A stretch of DNA of 43,550 bases from Actinomycetota bacterium. Its GTDB lineage: Bacteria; Actinomycetota; Acidimicrobiia; Acidimicrobiales; Acidimicrobilacustridaceae. The stretch covers positions 1 through 43,550 of the forward strand of contig WLCQ01000004.1 of NCBI GenBank assembly GCA_009705225.1, written 5' to 3'. The notes under the pieces were generated by a model, which did no database searches, was not told where the DNA came from, and saw only the letters and a list, made by a program, of their open reading frames with translations. Every line of letters starts with the position of its first letter. Position 1 is the stretch's first letter. The position numbers were made by a program, and so were the translations under genes. This document shows, piece by piece, positions 16,933 to 25,035 of this stretch.

Positions 16933-18095
16933 GGCTCCCCCGTTCCGAGCACGATCACGTCGGTGAACATTGCGCCCGAGCCACCACCGGTACACATCGC
17001 GATCTCGGCACCGGCAACTTGCATCGATGAACAGGTGCCACGCAACTGCTGCACGCCCCTGATGACTCGCTGGAGCAACTGCACCGCCGCTCCCCCGTGG
17101 CTGAACGACATGGTTCCGCCATCGGTGGTGATCGGAAAACGGCCGCCAGGTTCGATCGCTCCGGAGAGAACGAAATCGCCCCCCTCCCCCACTCCGCAGA
17201 AACCGAACGCCTCGAACTGACGAATGATCTCAAAGGAGAACGGATCGTAGAACTCGCAGACGTCGACGTCTTCAACGCTGATCCCCGCTGCTGAGAAAGC
17301 GAGCTCCGAGGCCCGACGACCAACTGTGCCCGCGATCAGATCCGGACGACGACGACCGCCTGTCTCCCAGACCGGCGGGTTCTGATAGGCGGGGCCGAAA
17401 TGATCGGTACCCCCGCCGAGGACGTGTACGGGTTTCGCCGAACCGCTCGCACGATCCGCCGAGGTGAGGACCATGGCGGTTCCACCCTCGGAGGTCATCG
17501 CGCAATCGAGGAGGTGGAACGGGTCGGCGACCATCCGACTCTCGAGCACGTCGGCCACGGTGAAGGGACCCCGGTCGCGGAAAACTGCGTCAGGGTGGAC
17601 GTGCCCGTTATTGCGGATCACGGCAGCGACATGGGCCATGGACTCTGGGGTTGTGCCATACAGATGCATATGTCGGCGAGCCATCAATGCGAACTCTGCA
17701 GCGGTGAACATTCCGAAGGGTGCAACGAACTCATTGGTGGGCCGGGTCCACGGAGCGGTCGAGGATCTCTGGCGATGCGACCCGGCCTCACCGGTCGCAA
17801 TGAGCACGGTGGTGGCCAGCCCGCATGCGATGGCCATTGCCGCCTCGAGCACTGCAGGGATACCAAGCGGTGAGAGCGACCGCCAGACCGGCCCTATCCG
17901 ATGCTGATAGATGAAGTCGTTCCCGAACGGGCCAACCACGCCATCGATATCGATCGGATTGAGCCCTGCATCGGCCACCGCCCCGTGGGCCGCTTCAAGC
18001 GAGATGCTCCGGGAATCGTGTCCTTCGAGCACCTTTGCCTGACGGGTGTTGTGCACCCCGGTGATCACGACGTCATGAAGCGGATGCTGCTGCAT
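16929..18095 (-). CDS. thiolase-like (SCP2/Ltp2 type) enzyme without visible N-terminal Cys nucleophile
   Basis: A 388-residue thiolase-fold protein. AAMAIACGLATTVLIATGEA (residues 85-104) is the conserved helix that normally follows the catalytic cysteine, but the 15 residues before it (VWRSLSPLGIPAVLE) contain no cysteine. The C-terminal part has FYDPFSFEIIRQFEAFGFCG, GGTMSFSHGGAA and MCTGGGSG. This pattern fits the thiolase-like aldolases that need a DUF35 partner better than true thiolases, although catalytic tyrosines cannot be fixed by eye. The ATG at 18095 is preceded by GAGAGGGGAA; a GTG at 18122 would add nine residues. Divergent from the hydrolase gene at 18154. Confidence 0.85.
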   Translation of the reverse strand: MQQHPLHDVVITGVHNTRQAKVLEGHDSRSISLEAAHGAVADAGLNPIDIDGVVGPFGNDFIYQHRIGPVWRSLSPLGIPAVLEAAMAIACGLATTVLIATGEAGSHRQRSSTAPWTRPTNEFVAPFGMFTAAEFALMARRHMHLYGTTPESMAHVAAVIRNNGHVHPDAVFRDRGPFTVADVLESRMVADPFHLLDCAMTSEGGTAMVLTSADRASGSAKPVHVLGGGTDHFGPAYQNPPVWETGGRRRPDLIAGTVGRRASELAFSAAGISVEDVDVCEFYDPFSFEIIRQFEAFGFCGVGEGGDFVLSGAIEPGGRFPITTDGGTMSFSHGGAAVQLLQRVIRGVQQLRGTCSSMQVAGAEIAMCTGGGSGAMFTDVIVLGTGEP

Positions 18096-18141
18096 GACTG
18101 GGTTCCCCTCTCCGATGACCACTCGCCGTACGAAACCTTCC

Positions 18142-18147
18142 TAGCAT
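18142..18147 (+). promoter_or_regulatory. putative -10 element (TAGCAT) of the alpha/beta hydrolase gene
   Basis: TAGCAT fits TANNNT and ends exactly 6 nt before the ATG at 18154, with no Shine-Dalgarno sequence between. It sits in the 58-bp divergent region shared with the thiolase-like gene. Confidence 0.45.
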
Positions 18148-18153
18148 CTGGCG

Positions 18154-19056
18154 ATGACCAGAACAGTCTCTTCCTTCACCGTCGACGTCGGCGGAATCAT
18201 CCTGCACGGAGATCTCCATCTCCCCGACCCGGAGGTCCATGGCTTCCCCGTTCCGGGGATCGTGATGAGTCATGGATTCTCGGCGACCCGACGTATGGGC
18301 CTTCCGGCATTCGCCGAGGCATTTGCTGACGCAGGGTTCGCTGTCGCTCTCTACGACCATCGCTGTCTGGGTGACTCGGAAGGCTCACCCCGGCAGGACA
18401 TCGACCCTTGGCTCCAGACACTCGATATGCGGCGGGTGCTCGATTGGGTTGCGAATCGGCCAGAGGTCGATGCCGACAGGCTGGCCCTGTGGGGGTCCAG
18501 TTTCAGTGGTGGCGAGTCCATCGTGCTCGCTTCCGTTGATGAGCGTGTCCGGGCAGTCATCGCCAATGCACCGTTCGCCGGAACCGGCGGGAACGCCGAT
18601 ACTTCCGCAGATCAGGAGCAGTACGAGCGAATCGCTGCCGTGATCCGCGGCGAGGCTCCGGTGCCGGATCGCATCATCATCGGACCGATGCCCGTGGTGC
18701 GCGAACCAGGAGCCAATGGTCCGGCGTTCCTCGACCAGCCGGAGTCCTCGGAATGGTTCCTCAGCGCCGGGCCCGGCACGGGATGGCAGAACACATTCAC
18801 TGCGTACTTCACAGCTGATCCCAGCTTCGACCCCATGGTCTGTGCAGCTCGCATCGCACCGCGTGCACTGATGATGAACGTGGCGACCGAGGACCGCGTT
18901 GCTCCGACAGCGACCGCGCTCGAAGCGTTCGAACGGGCGCAGGAGCCGAAATCACTTTCGATGTTCGAGGGCAACCACTTCAGCGACTACGACGGCGAGA
19001 TTCGCGATCACTCCATCGCAGTGATGACCGAGTTCCTCGAGAGTCATCTTCGCTGA
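18154..19056 (+). CDS. alpha/beta hydrolase (dienelactone hydrolase-like)
   Basis: A 300-residue alpha/beta hydrolase. The oxyanion region is MSHGFSATR (residues 38-46), the nucleophile elbow is WGSSFSGGES with Ser116, an acidic residue follows in VATEDRVAP, and the catalytic His is in EGNHFSDYDG. The elbow G-S-S-F-S lacks the second Gly of GxSxG, a known variant in the dienelactone/Xaa-Pro-like hydrolases. It is probably a soluble esterase, lactonase or acylase; the substrate is unknown. It stands alone on its strand, is divergent from the thiolase-like/DUF35 operon, and ends at a strong hairpin shared with the convergent cupin gene. Confidence 0.88.
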   Translation: MTRTVSSFTVDVGGIILHGDLHLPDPEVHGFPVPGIVMSHGFSATRRMGLPAFAEAFADAGFAVALYDHRCLGDSEGSPRQDIDPWLQTLDMRRVLDWVANRPEVDADRLALWGSSFSGGESIVLASVDERVRAVIANAPFAGTGGNADTSADQEQYERIAAVIRGEAPVPDRIIIGPMPVVREPGANGPAFLDQPESSEWFLSAGPGTGWQNTFTAYFTADPSFDPMVCAARIAPRALMMNVATEDRVAPTATALEAFERAQEPKSLSMFEGNHFSDYDGEIRDHSIAVMTEFLESHLR

Positions 19057-19081
19057 CACGCACCATCACTGAAACGCGAAT

Positions 19082-19109
19082 GCACCGCGAGCCGATCGGC
19101 TCGCGGTGC
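19082..19109. terminator. bidirectional hairpin terminator (28-bp perfect palindrome)
   Basis: GCACCGCGAGCC at 19082-19093 is perfectly complementary to 19098-19109, with a GATC tetraloop that is itself palindromic, so the whole 28 bp is a perfect inverted repeat. It lies midway between the converging hydrolase (stop 19056) and cupin (stop 19139) genes. The flanks are only mildly T-rich on each strand (TCGTCGTTCT rightwards, ATTCGCGTTTC leftwards). A bidirectional terminator is the simplest reading; a protein-binding site is the alternative. Confidence 0.8.
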
Positions 19110-19138
19110 TCGTCGTTCTGCGGCGCGGTGGCGCAGTG

Positions 19139-19600
19139 TCAGCCGATCAGCACCGGTGGCTGACCGAAGCCCTGAGCCTCGGCCATAGCGAGATAACCCA
19201 TGAGCGTGAGTGCACCGTCGGTGACCGACTCGACATTTCCATCAGCGTCGAGGTTGAGATTGCAGCCGGTCATGTGGAACCACACCCGGGTATCGTCCTC
19301 GACGCACTGCAGCGTGTGAACAGACCCTGCTGGCTCATACAGGAACGAGCCGGCGCGGTTCACGTACTCGTACTCCTTGTATTTCCAGGCACCGCTCGTG
19401 GTGTAACCCCACACCGGACCGGTATGACGATGGGCTTGGACCTCAAAGCCGGCTTGGAAGATGTTCTCGATGATCCAGAGACCTTCCTGCTCTTTGACCT
19501 GCAGCACACGCAACTTGTTGCCGCCGCCGAGTTCGACGAACGGGATCTGGTCAGCTGAGAGGTGGGTCGCTTCCTGCGTGCTCGGATCGATGATGGCCAT
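19139..19600 (-). CDS. cupin protein, 2,4'-dihydroxyacetophenone dioxygenase-like
   Basis: A 153-residue single-cupin protein. Metal ligands of motif 1 are H57 and H59 (QAHRHTGPVWGYTTSGAW) with a glutamate in KYKEYEY (E76 or E78); motif 2 contributes H95 in EPAGSVHTL. The HRHTGPVWGYT...GAW arrangement is that of 2,4'-dihydroxyacetophenone dioxygenases, non-heme iron enzymes that cleave a C-C bond next to a ketone. The ATG at 19600 follows GGAGG at 6 nt; the frame is open upstream but only through intergenic and antisense sequence. It lies 106 bp downstream of the amidohydrolase gene on the same strand. Actual substrate unknown. Confidence 0.87.
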   Translation of the reverse strand: MAIIDPSTQEATHLSADQIPFVELGGGNKLRVLQVKEQEGLWIIENIFQAGFEVQAHRHTGPVWGYTTSGAWKYKEYEYVNRAGSFLYEPAGSVHTLQCVEDDTRVWFHMTGCNLNLDADGNVESVTDGALTLMGYLAMAEAQGFGQPPVLIG

Positions 19601-19706
19601 TGGATTCCTCCGTGATGGTTGCTGGTGACTCGGGACAATTGTAAGGATTCTGGACGGTCGTAGCTCCCGGTAGCCGAAGAACATTTCCCCGGGCTCGGAT
19701 GTTGGG

Positions 19707-21452
19707 TCAGCGAGCACCCCGGATGAGACGTCCGGGTCGGGCGCCCGTGTCGGCGTCGTTCTCGCGGGTGACCGTACCGGCGACGACCGTGGCACGGTAT
19801 CCAACTGCTCGCTGCACGAGTCGACGGGACCCGGCTGGAAGGTCGTGGAGCACCTCTGGTGGCAGAAGATGAAGGCGCTCAAGATCGATGATGTTGATGT
19901 CGGCGCGCAGGCCGGTCTGGAGCCGACCACGGTCCCCGAGACCATAGAGATCGGCGGTATCTGAAGTCTGCATCCGCACTGCTGCCTCGAGAGAGATGCG
20001 GGGGCCGCGGGTGCGGTCACGTACCCAATGGGTGAGGAGCATTGTCGGCATCGACGCATCGACGAGCAGACCGCAGTGAGCACCAGCATCGGAAAGACCG
20101 ATCACCGATGCCGGGTGGGTGAGCATGTCATGGACCCGATCGAGCGAGCCCCCGTCATAGTTGTTGATCGCCGCCATGAGAAGTGCTCGGCCACCATTGG
20201 CGAGCATCAAGTCGTACATCACCTCGAGTGGTGTCATTCCCTGCGACACAGCCAGTTGTGCCACGCTGCGATCGGCCGTGGGCTCCTGATCGACTGAATC
20301 GTCGATGGGGAAGATGATCTGGCCGGCATTCTGGGCGAACACGGCGATCCCCTCGAAGAGCGCACCTGAAGGAGGAAGATCGACCTCGTCGATGATTGTG
20401 CGACGCGTCTGAGGATCCCCCAACTGCCTGACGAGTCCGTCCAAGTCTCCTTCGAACAGTTCGGCCAGCGAGACGAAGGTGGGCCGACGCATGAAGGCAT
20501 GCGAGGTCTGCAGACCAAGCAGCAGACCCTGGGACTTCGCCGAGACCTGCGGAATGACAGTGGCGCCATCAGCACGAGCGGCAAGGGCGGCGTCGAGGAC
20601 TTCGCGGGCCAGGCCGGGATTGGTCGGGATTTGCGCGAGAACGGGAGACACCGTGATTCCGAAGTCCAGCGAGAGTCGGCGCATCCAGTCGAGTTCCTTG
20701 AGAACCTCCTCGGGATCCTGACTCGTGGTCCCGAGTGGGGCGAGTTGGAACACAACCCGACCGGCTCCGGCAGCCGCAGCAGCAATGGGCCACAACTCAT
20801 CAGGCCCGGCGAACGTTCCCGGCACATAGTTGCCGTCGGGGGCTTTGTGACTGAATGTCCGTGAGGTGGAGAAGCCGAGAGCTCCGGCAGAGACAGCTTC
20901 GGCGACGAGCGTCGCCATCTGTTCAACCTCGGCTGATGTGGGTGTTGTGTCACCAATAGCTCGGTCGCCCATCACCCACACTCGAAGTGCACCGTGTGTG
21001 ATCTGCGTGCCGACATCCATCGACCACTGGCGAGTGTCGAGGGCGTCGAGGTACTCGGGGAACGTCACCCAATCCCAGGTCATGCCTTCGGTCATCGCCA
21101 CGCCGGGGATGTCCTCGACGCCTTCCATGAGAGCGACGAGTTGCTCCCGCCGTTCGGGAAGCACCGGGGCGAAACCGACCCCGCAGTTGCCGGCGACGAT
21201 CGTGGTCACCCCATGTGATGCCGAGGGTTCGAGCACATCGTCCCAGGTGACCTGACCGTCGAAATGGGTATGAGTATCGACAAAACCCGGAGTGACGATC
21301 AGCCCTGAAGCATCGATCTCGCGAAGCGCTTCGCCGGCAACGGTGCCACCCACCTGAGCAAGTAGTCCCGAGCGAACTGCGATGTCCCCGATGAATGCCG
21401 CGCGACCGGTTCCGTCGACGATCGTTCCGTTCCGGATGATGAGATCGAACAT
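19707..21452 (-). CDS. N-acyl-D-amino-acid deacylase-like amidohydrolase
   Basis: A 581-residue protein of the D-aminoacylase/dihydroorotase-like amidohydrolases. After a short beta-sandwich strand (MFDLIIRNGTIVDGTGR) come the metal ligands H61 and H63 (FVDTHTHFDGQ) and the family cysteine C90 in AGNCGVGFAPV. GLSDAGAHCGLLVDASMP near the C-terminus holds the catalytic Asp. Expected to hydrolyse an N-acyl-D-amino acid or another amide, although many annotated relatives have unknown substrates. The ATG at 21452 is preceded by GGGGGAG; longer in-frame extensions run into the divergent promoter region of the LLM gene. Upstream of, and probably cotranscribed with, the cupin gene. Confidence 0.9.
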   Translation of the reverse strand: MFDLIIRNGTIVDGTGRAAFIGDIAVRSGLLAQVGGTVAGEALREIDASGLIVTPGFVDTHTHFDGQVTWDDVLEPSASHGVTTIVAGNCGVGFAPVLPERREQLVALMEGVEDIPGVAMTEGMTWDWVTFPEYLDALDTRQWSMDVGTQITHGALRVWVMGDRAIGDTTPTSAEVEQMATLVAEAVSAGALGFSTSRTFSHKAPDGNYVPGTFAGPDELWPIAAAAAGAGRVVFQLAPLGTTSQDPEEVLKELDWMRRLSLDFGITVSPVLAQIPTNPGLAREVLDAALAARADGATVIPQVSAKSQGLLLGLQTSHAFMRRPTFVSLAELFEGDLDGLVRQLGDPQTRRTIIDEVDLPPSGALFEGIAVFAQNAGQIIFPIDDSVDQEPTADRSVAQLAVSQGMTPLEVMYDLMLANGGRALLMAAINNYDGGSLDRVHDMLTHPASVIGLSDAGAHCGLLVDASMPTMLLTHWVRDRTRGPRISLEAAVRMQTSDTADLYGLGDRGRLQTGLRADINIIDLERLHLLPPEVLHDLPAGSRRLVQRAVGYRATVVAGTVTRENDADTGARPGRLIRGAR

Positions 21453-21569
21453 TGCTCCCCCTGTGGTGATCGAGCCTGATGAAGCCTCCCACAACCGGCT
21501 GGGCTCGATCGATCCGAAGGAGTTGTCGCTGACTTCTCGACGAGGACCGGGTCGCAACCGGATCTGGGT

Positions 21570-21575
21570 CAAGAT
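21570..21575 (+). promoter_or_regulatory. putative -10 element (CAAGAT) of the LLM oxidoreductase gene
   Basis: CAAGAT keeps the A at position 2 and T at position 6 of the actinobacterial -10 hexamer and ends 6 nt before the ATG at 21582. No ribosome binding site is visible, suggesting a leaderless start for the LLM/aldo-keto reductase operon. Confidence 0.35.
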
Positions 21576-21581
21576 CTAGCG

Positions 21582-22463
21582 ATGGATATCTCGATGACCA
21601 TGCCAACGATGGTTCCCCACGGACGGAGCGACACCCTTGCGTGGTGTCGTGCTGTTGATGAAGGCCCGTGGGCTTCACTGGCGATCCCCGAGCGAGTCAC
21701 CTACCCGAGTCACGCATGGTGCGTCGAACTTTCGGCCGCTGCGGCTCTCACCGAGCGAGTTCGGCTCTGGACCACGATCATCGTGCTTCCAGCCCATGAC
21801 GCTGTCGACGTGGCCAAGCAACTGGCTTCAGTCGATCAACTGAGCGACGGTCGACTCACCGTGGGCATCGGAGTCGGTGGTCGCGAGCATGATTACCGGG
21901 CGATCAATGGCTCGTTCGAACGCCGATGGGCACGCATGGACGAGCAGGTCGCAACAATGAAGCGCATCTGGGGTGGAGAGCCACCCTTTGAGGGTGCCGA
22001 TCCGGTCGGACCGCCTCCGGTGCAGCACGGCGGGCCGCCGTTCGTTGCCGGGGTCATGGGACCGAAGGCACTCGCCCGAGCAGCACGCTGGGCGATCGGA
22101 GTCGACGATGGCTCAACCGTTTTCGGCATTGATCCAGCGGCCACCGAGGAGGCGTTCAACCGAATTCGCTCTGCCTGGGCTGAAGCCGGTCGTACCGACC
22201 CGCCGCATATTTCAGCGAGCCTCTGGTACGCGCTTGGCGACGGAGCAGAAACCCGCCTCCATGACTACGGGTACTCCTACATGAAGATCTTCGGCGAGGA
22301 TCTCGCTGGCGTCATGGCCGGGATGCTCGGCACCAACACTCCGGAGTCGCTCCGGAACTCCATCGCAACTCTTGAAGACCTCGGCTGCGATGAGGTGTTC
22401 CTCGTTCCGACGACTGCCGATGTGACCGAACTCGCCCGTACACGTGACGCACTGGGGATCTGA
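21582..22463 (+). CDS. LLM class flavin-dependent oxidoreductase
   Basis: A 293-residue luciferase-like monooxygenase fold protein. It shows SDTLAWCRAVDEGPWASLAI at the first helix, LTERVRLWTTIIVLPAHDAV, and the hallmark DQLSDGRLTVGIGVGGREHD with flavin-contacting glycines. Use of F420 or FMN cannot be decided by eye; actinobacterial members of this group frequently use F420. It would reduce or oxygenate a small hydrophobic substrate. The next gene, an aldo/keto reductase, starts 1 bp after its stop, so the two are almost certainly cotranscribed and translationally coupled. Confidence 0.92.
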   Translation: MDISMTMPTMVPHGRSDTLAWCRAVDEGPWASLAIPERVTYPSHAWCVELSAAAALTERVRLWTTIIVLPAHDAVDVAKQLASVDQLSDGRLTVGIGVGGREHDYRAINGSFERRWARMDEQVATMKRIWGGEPPFEGADPVGPPPVQHGGPPFVAGVMGPKALARAARWAIGVDDGSTVFGIDPAATEEAFNRIRSAWAEAGRTDPPHISASLWYALGDGAETRLHDYGYSYMKIFGEDLAGVMAGMLGTNTPESLRNSIATLEDLGCDEVFLVPTTADVTELARTRDALGI

Positions 22464-22464
22464 C

Positions 22465-23415
22465 ATGACAACGCAATCGGAAATGACCTACCGGACCCTC
22501 GGCCGCTCTGGCCTCATGGTTTCCACTGTGGGCATCGGCTGCAACAACTTCGGGATGCGTATCGATGCCGACGCAACTCAGCTCGTGGTCGACGCTGCCA
22601 TCGATGCGGGCATCACCCTGTTCGACACGAGCGACTCGTATGGCGATTCCGAAGTGTTCCTCGCAAAAGCTCTGGGTGCACGACGTGAGCAGGTCGTCAT
22701 CGCCACCAAGTTCGGGAGCGATCTGCGCGGTGCGAACGGTCCCGACTGGAACGCACGGGGTTCTCGTCGCTACATCCGGAAAGCCGTCGAGCGTTCACTG
22801 AAGCGTCTCGACACTGATTACATCGATCTCTATCAACTGCATAAGCCGGATCCGAACACACCACTCGAGGAAACTCTCGCCGCGCTCACCGAGCTCGTTC
22901 GCGACGGACTCGTGCGCTACATCGGATCGTCCAATCTCGCCGGATGGCAGATCTCTGATGCGGAATGGTTGGCCCGCACCAATGGCACCGAGCGTTTCAT
23001 CAGTGCCCAGAATCTCTACAGCTTCATCGAGCGAGGCGTGGAGGCCGAGGTCATCCCTGCATGCGAAACGTACGGCGTGGGAATGCTTCCCTACTTCCCG
23101 CTTGCCAGCGGCTTGCTCACCGGCAAGTACCAGCGAGGCCAGGAGCCCCCGACCGATGGACGAATCACGGCTTGGGGAATGACCGGCATGCTCAACGATC
23201 GCAATTTCGACATAGTTGAGGCACTCACTGCGTTCGCAACGGAACGCAGTGTGACACTGCTCGACGTCGCCATGGGAGGACTCGCCGCTCAGTCCACCGT
23301 TTCGTCTGTGATCGCCGGAGCAACTACTCCAGCGCAGGTGCGGGCGAATGCCGCCGCTGGGCTGTGGGTTCCCACATCTGAAGATCAGAAGGCGCTGCGC
23401 GCGCTGCTTCTCTGA
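22465..23415 (+). CDS. aldo/keto reductase
   Basis: A 316-residue (beta/alpha)8 reductase. The catalytic tetrad is visible: D54 and Y59 (FDTSDSYGDSE), K82 (VIATKFG) and H126 (DLYQLHKPD). The C-terminal SVIAGATTPAQVRANAAAG matches the NADPH phosphate-binding segment of the family. It reduces aldehydes or ketones with NADPH, or runs in reverse. The ATG at 22465 lies 1 bp after the LLM stop; a second ATG at 22483 is possible. The pairing with an LLM oxidoreductase suggests consecutive redox steps on one substrate. Confidence 0.93.
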   Translation: MTTQSEMTYRTLGRSGLMVSTVGIGCNNFGMRIDADATQLVVDAAIDAGITLFDTSDSYGDSEVFLAKALGARREQVVIATKFGSDLRGANGPDWNARGSRRYIRKAVERSLKRLDTDYIDLYQLHKPDPNTPLEETLAALTELVRDGLVRYIGSSNLAGWQISDAEWLARTNGTERFISAQNLYSFIERGVEAEVIPACETYGVGMLPYFPLASGLLTGKYQRGQEPPTDGRITAWGMTGMLNDRNFDIVEALTAFATERSVTLLDVAMGGLAAQSTVSSVIAGATTPAQVRANAAAGLWVPTSEDQKALRALLL

Positions 23416-23433
23416 TCGGTCGAACGACGACCT

Positions 23434-23832
23434 TCAGTCGGGCAGCGGCCCTACATCGGTGAGCTCAATCGTGTTCCCCGACGGGTCCATGACAAATGCG
23501 GCGCGCACTTGAACTCCGAAATCGAGACGGGTGGACGGTTCCCCGGGGAACACGACACCTCGCTCCCGGAGCGCTTCGATGGTGTCCTCCCAGCGCTCGG
23601 CCGGGATGTGCAGCGCGAGATGAGGGAAACCGGGACCGGGAACGGGCATGGTGTCACTCTCGATGAAGTGCAGCTGCAGTGAACCAACCCGAAGCCACAT
23701 ACCCGGGATGCCCAGATCCGGACGAGGTAATTCTGTGAGTCCTAGAGCGTCGCAATAGAAGGACCTGGCCTCGTCAAGGTCGGTGGCCACAATGGCCACA
23801 TGCGAGAACCCTTCGATGATTGGTTGATTCAC
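23434..23832 (-). CDS. VOC (glyoxalase/extradiol dioxygenase-like) family protein
   Basis: A 132-residue vicinal oxygen chelate protein of one beta-alpha-beta-beta-beta pair. FSHVAIVATDLDEARSFYCD gives the first metal His, LQLHFIES and FPHLALHIPAERW give further His candidates, and FVMDPSGNTIELTDV gives the terminal Glu. Such single-module proteins act as epimerases, glyoxalases or lyases. The GTG at 23832 overlaps the CoA-transferase stop as GTGA and has AAGGAG at 7 nt. Being coupled to a CaiB-type CoA-transferase, a methylmalonyl-CoA epimerase-like or other acyl-CoA isomerising role is possible but unproven. Last gene of a five-gene operon. Confidence 0.88.
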   Translation of the reverse strand: MNQPIIEGFSHVAIVATDLDEARSFYCDALGLTELPRPDLGIPGMWLRVGSLQLHFIESDTMPVPGPGFPHLALHIPAERWEDTIEALRERGVVFPGEPSTRLDFGVQVRAAFVMDPSGNTIELTDVGPLPD

Positions 23833-25016
23833 TGCACGACTCCTTCGGCTCGAAGCGCGGCGATGCGGTCGGCCAAACCGAGTTCCGAAAGGATCTCGTC
23901 GGTGTGCTGCCCAAGCGATGGCGACGGTCCGCCGAGTGCGGCGGGTGTTGCGCTGAACCGGGCTGGATGACGCGGCTGACGGAGGCGACCTCCCACCGGA
24001 TGAACCGATTCCTCGAACAACCCCATGGCGATCGCATGATCGTCCTCATGCATGACGGCGGGAGGCACAACGAGCGCGAACGGCACGTTCAACTGGTCCA
24101 TTCGCTGCAGGGCCTCGACGCAGGTCATTCCAAGCGTGGCCGCGTGGCACGCCCGCAGGATGTCTGCGGTGAGCTGCGGATGTTTGCGCCGCTCACCGAT
24201 GGTTGCCACCCGAGGATCGTCATGCCCTTCCACTCCAAGAGCAGTGCACATCCCATGGAAATCGGCATCGGAGGTTGGCGTGGCAATCCCCCACCCATCG
24301 GTGAACCGGAACGGTCGCGAGCCCTGGGTGAAGCTTGAGTTCATGGATCCATCGCTGTCGAGCATCACCTCATTGCCCGCGGAATCGGCCCAGAGAAATG
24401 AGACAACGGCGTCGGTCATGGAGAGTTCGACATGCTGACCGCCGTGGCCCCGTTCCCTCGCCAGCAAAGCCGCAGTGATGGCCTGCACCGCATACATCGC
24501 AGTGATCTTGTCGGCTGCGGTCTGCCGGATGAATACCGGATCGCCGACATCGGGATCGGCCTGGTTCGTGGCGAGACCGGCGTAGGCCTGAATCACGGTG
24601 TCATAGGCGCCCTTGTGGGCATAGGGGCCAACAGCGCCGAACCCGGAGAGCGACACATAGATCAGTTCCGGATGCTCTGCGGACAGCGCCTCGTAGCCAA
24701 GACCGGCTCGATCAAGGGCTCCCGGTTTGAAGTTCTGGATGAAGACGTCGGCCCCGGCAGCAAGTGCCCGAACGATGGACGCGCCTTCGGCAGTTGTGAG
24801 ATCGAGGGCGATGGAGCGCTTGCCCCGATTGCAGGCTTGGAACAGCGCCGAGACACCGTTGACCGCGACCCCAACCCATCGTGCGAGGTCGCCGAGGCCG
24901 AGTCGCTCGATCTTGATCACCTCCGCTCCCTGATCGCCAAGTAGCGCGGCCGGATACGGGCCGGTGAGTGCAGTGGAACAATCAATGATGCGGATGCCGT
25001 CGAGTGCACCAGGCAT
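23829..25016 (-). CDS. class III CoA-transferase (CaiB/BaiF family)
   Basis: A 395-residue family III CoA-transferase or racemase. It opens with LDGIRIIDCSTALTGPYPAA and LLGDQGAEVIKIER, both diagnostic. The catalytic aspartate is D169 in RQTAADKITAMYA, the position used to form the acyl-Asp intermediate in formyl-CoA transferase. ALLARERGHGGQHVELSM follows. It would move CoA between carboxylates, or epimerise a 2-methylacyl-CoA (AMACR-like); the two are hard to separate by sequence. The ATG is preceded by GAGGGGG. It lies 19 bp downstream of an ABC-2 permease and overlaps the VOC gene by 4 bp. Confidence 0.92.
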   Translation of the reverse strand: MPGALDGIRIIDCSTALTGPYPAALLGDQGAEVIKIERLGLGDLARWVGVAVNGVSALFQACNRGKRSIALDLTTAEGASIVRALAAGADVFIQNFKPGALDRAGLGYEALSAEHPELIYVSLSGFGAVGPYAHKGAYDTVIQAYAGLATNQADPDVGDPVFIRQTAADKITAMYAVQAITAALLARERGHGGQHVELSMTDAVVSFLWADSAGNEVMLDSDGSMNSSFTQGSRPFRFTDGWGIATPTSDADFHGMCTALGVEGHDDPRVATIGERRKHPQLTADILRACHAATLGMTCVEALQRMDQLNVPFALVVPPAVMHEDDHAIAMGLFEESVHPVGGRLRQPRHPARFSATPAALGGPSPSLGQHTDEILSELGLADRIAALRAEGVVQ

Positions 25017-25035
25017 TGGACCCCCTCGGTCGCGC

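Noticed and set aside
16441-17220. Plus-strand open frame of 259 codons over the DUF35 and thiolase-like genes
   Set aside because: Antisense shadow; composition is that of a reversed GC-rich coding strand and both minus-strand genes have firm domain matches.
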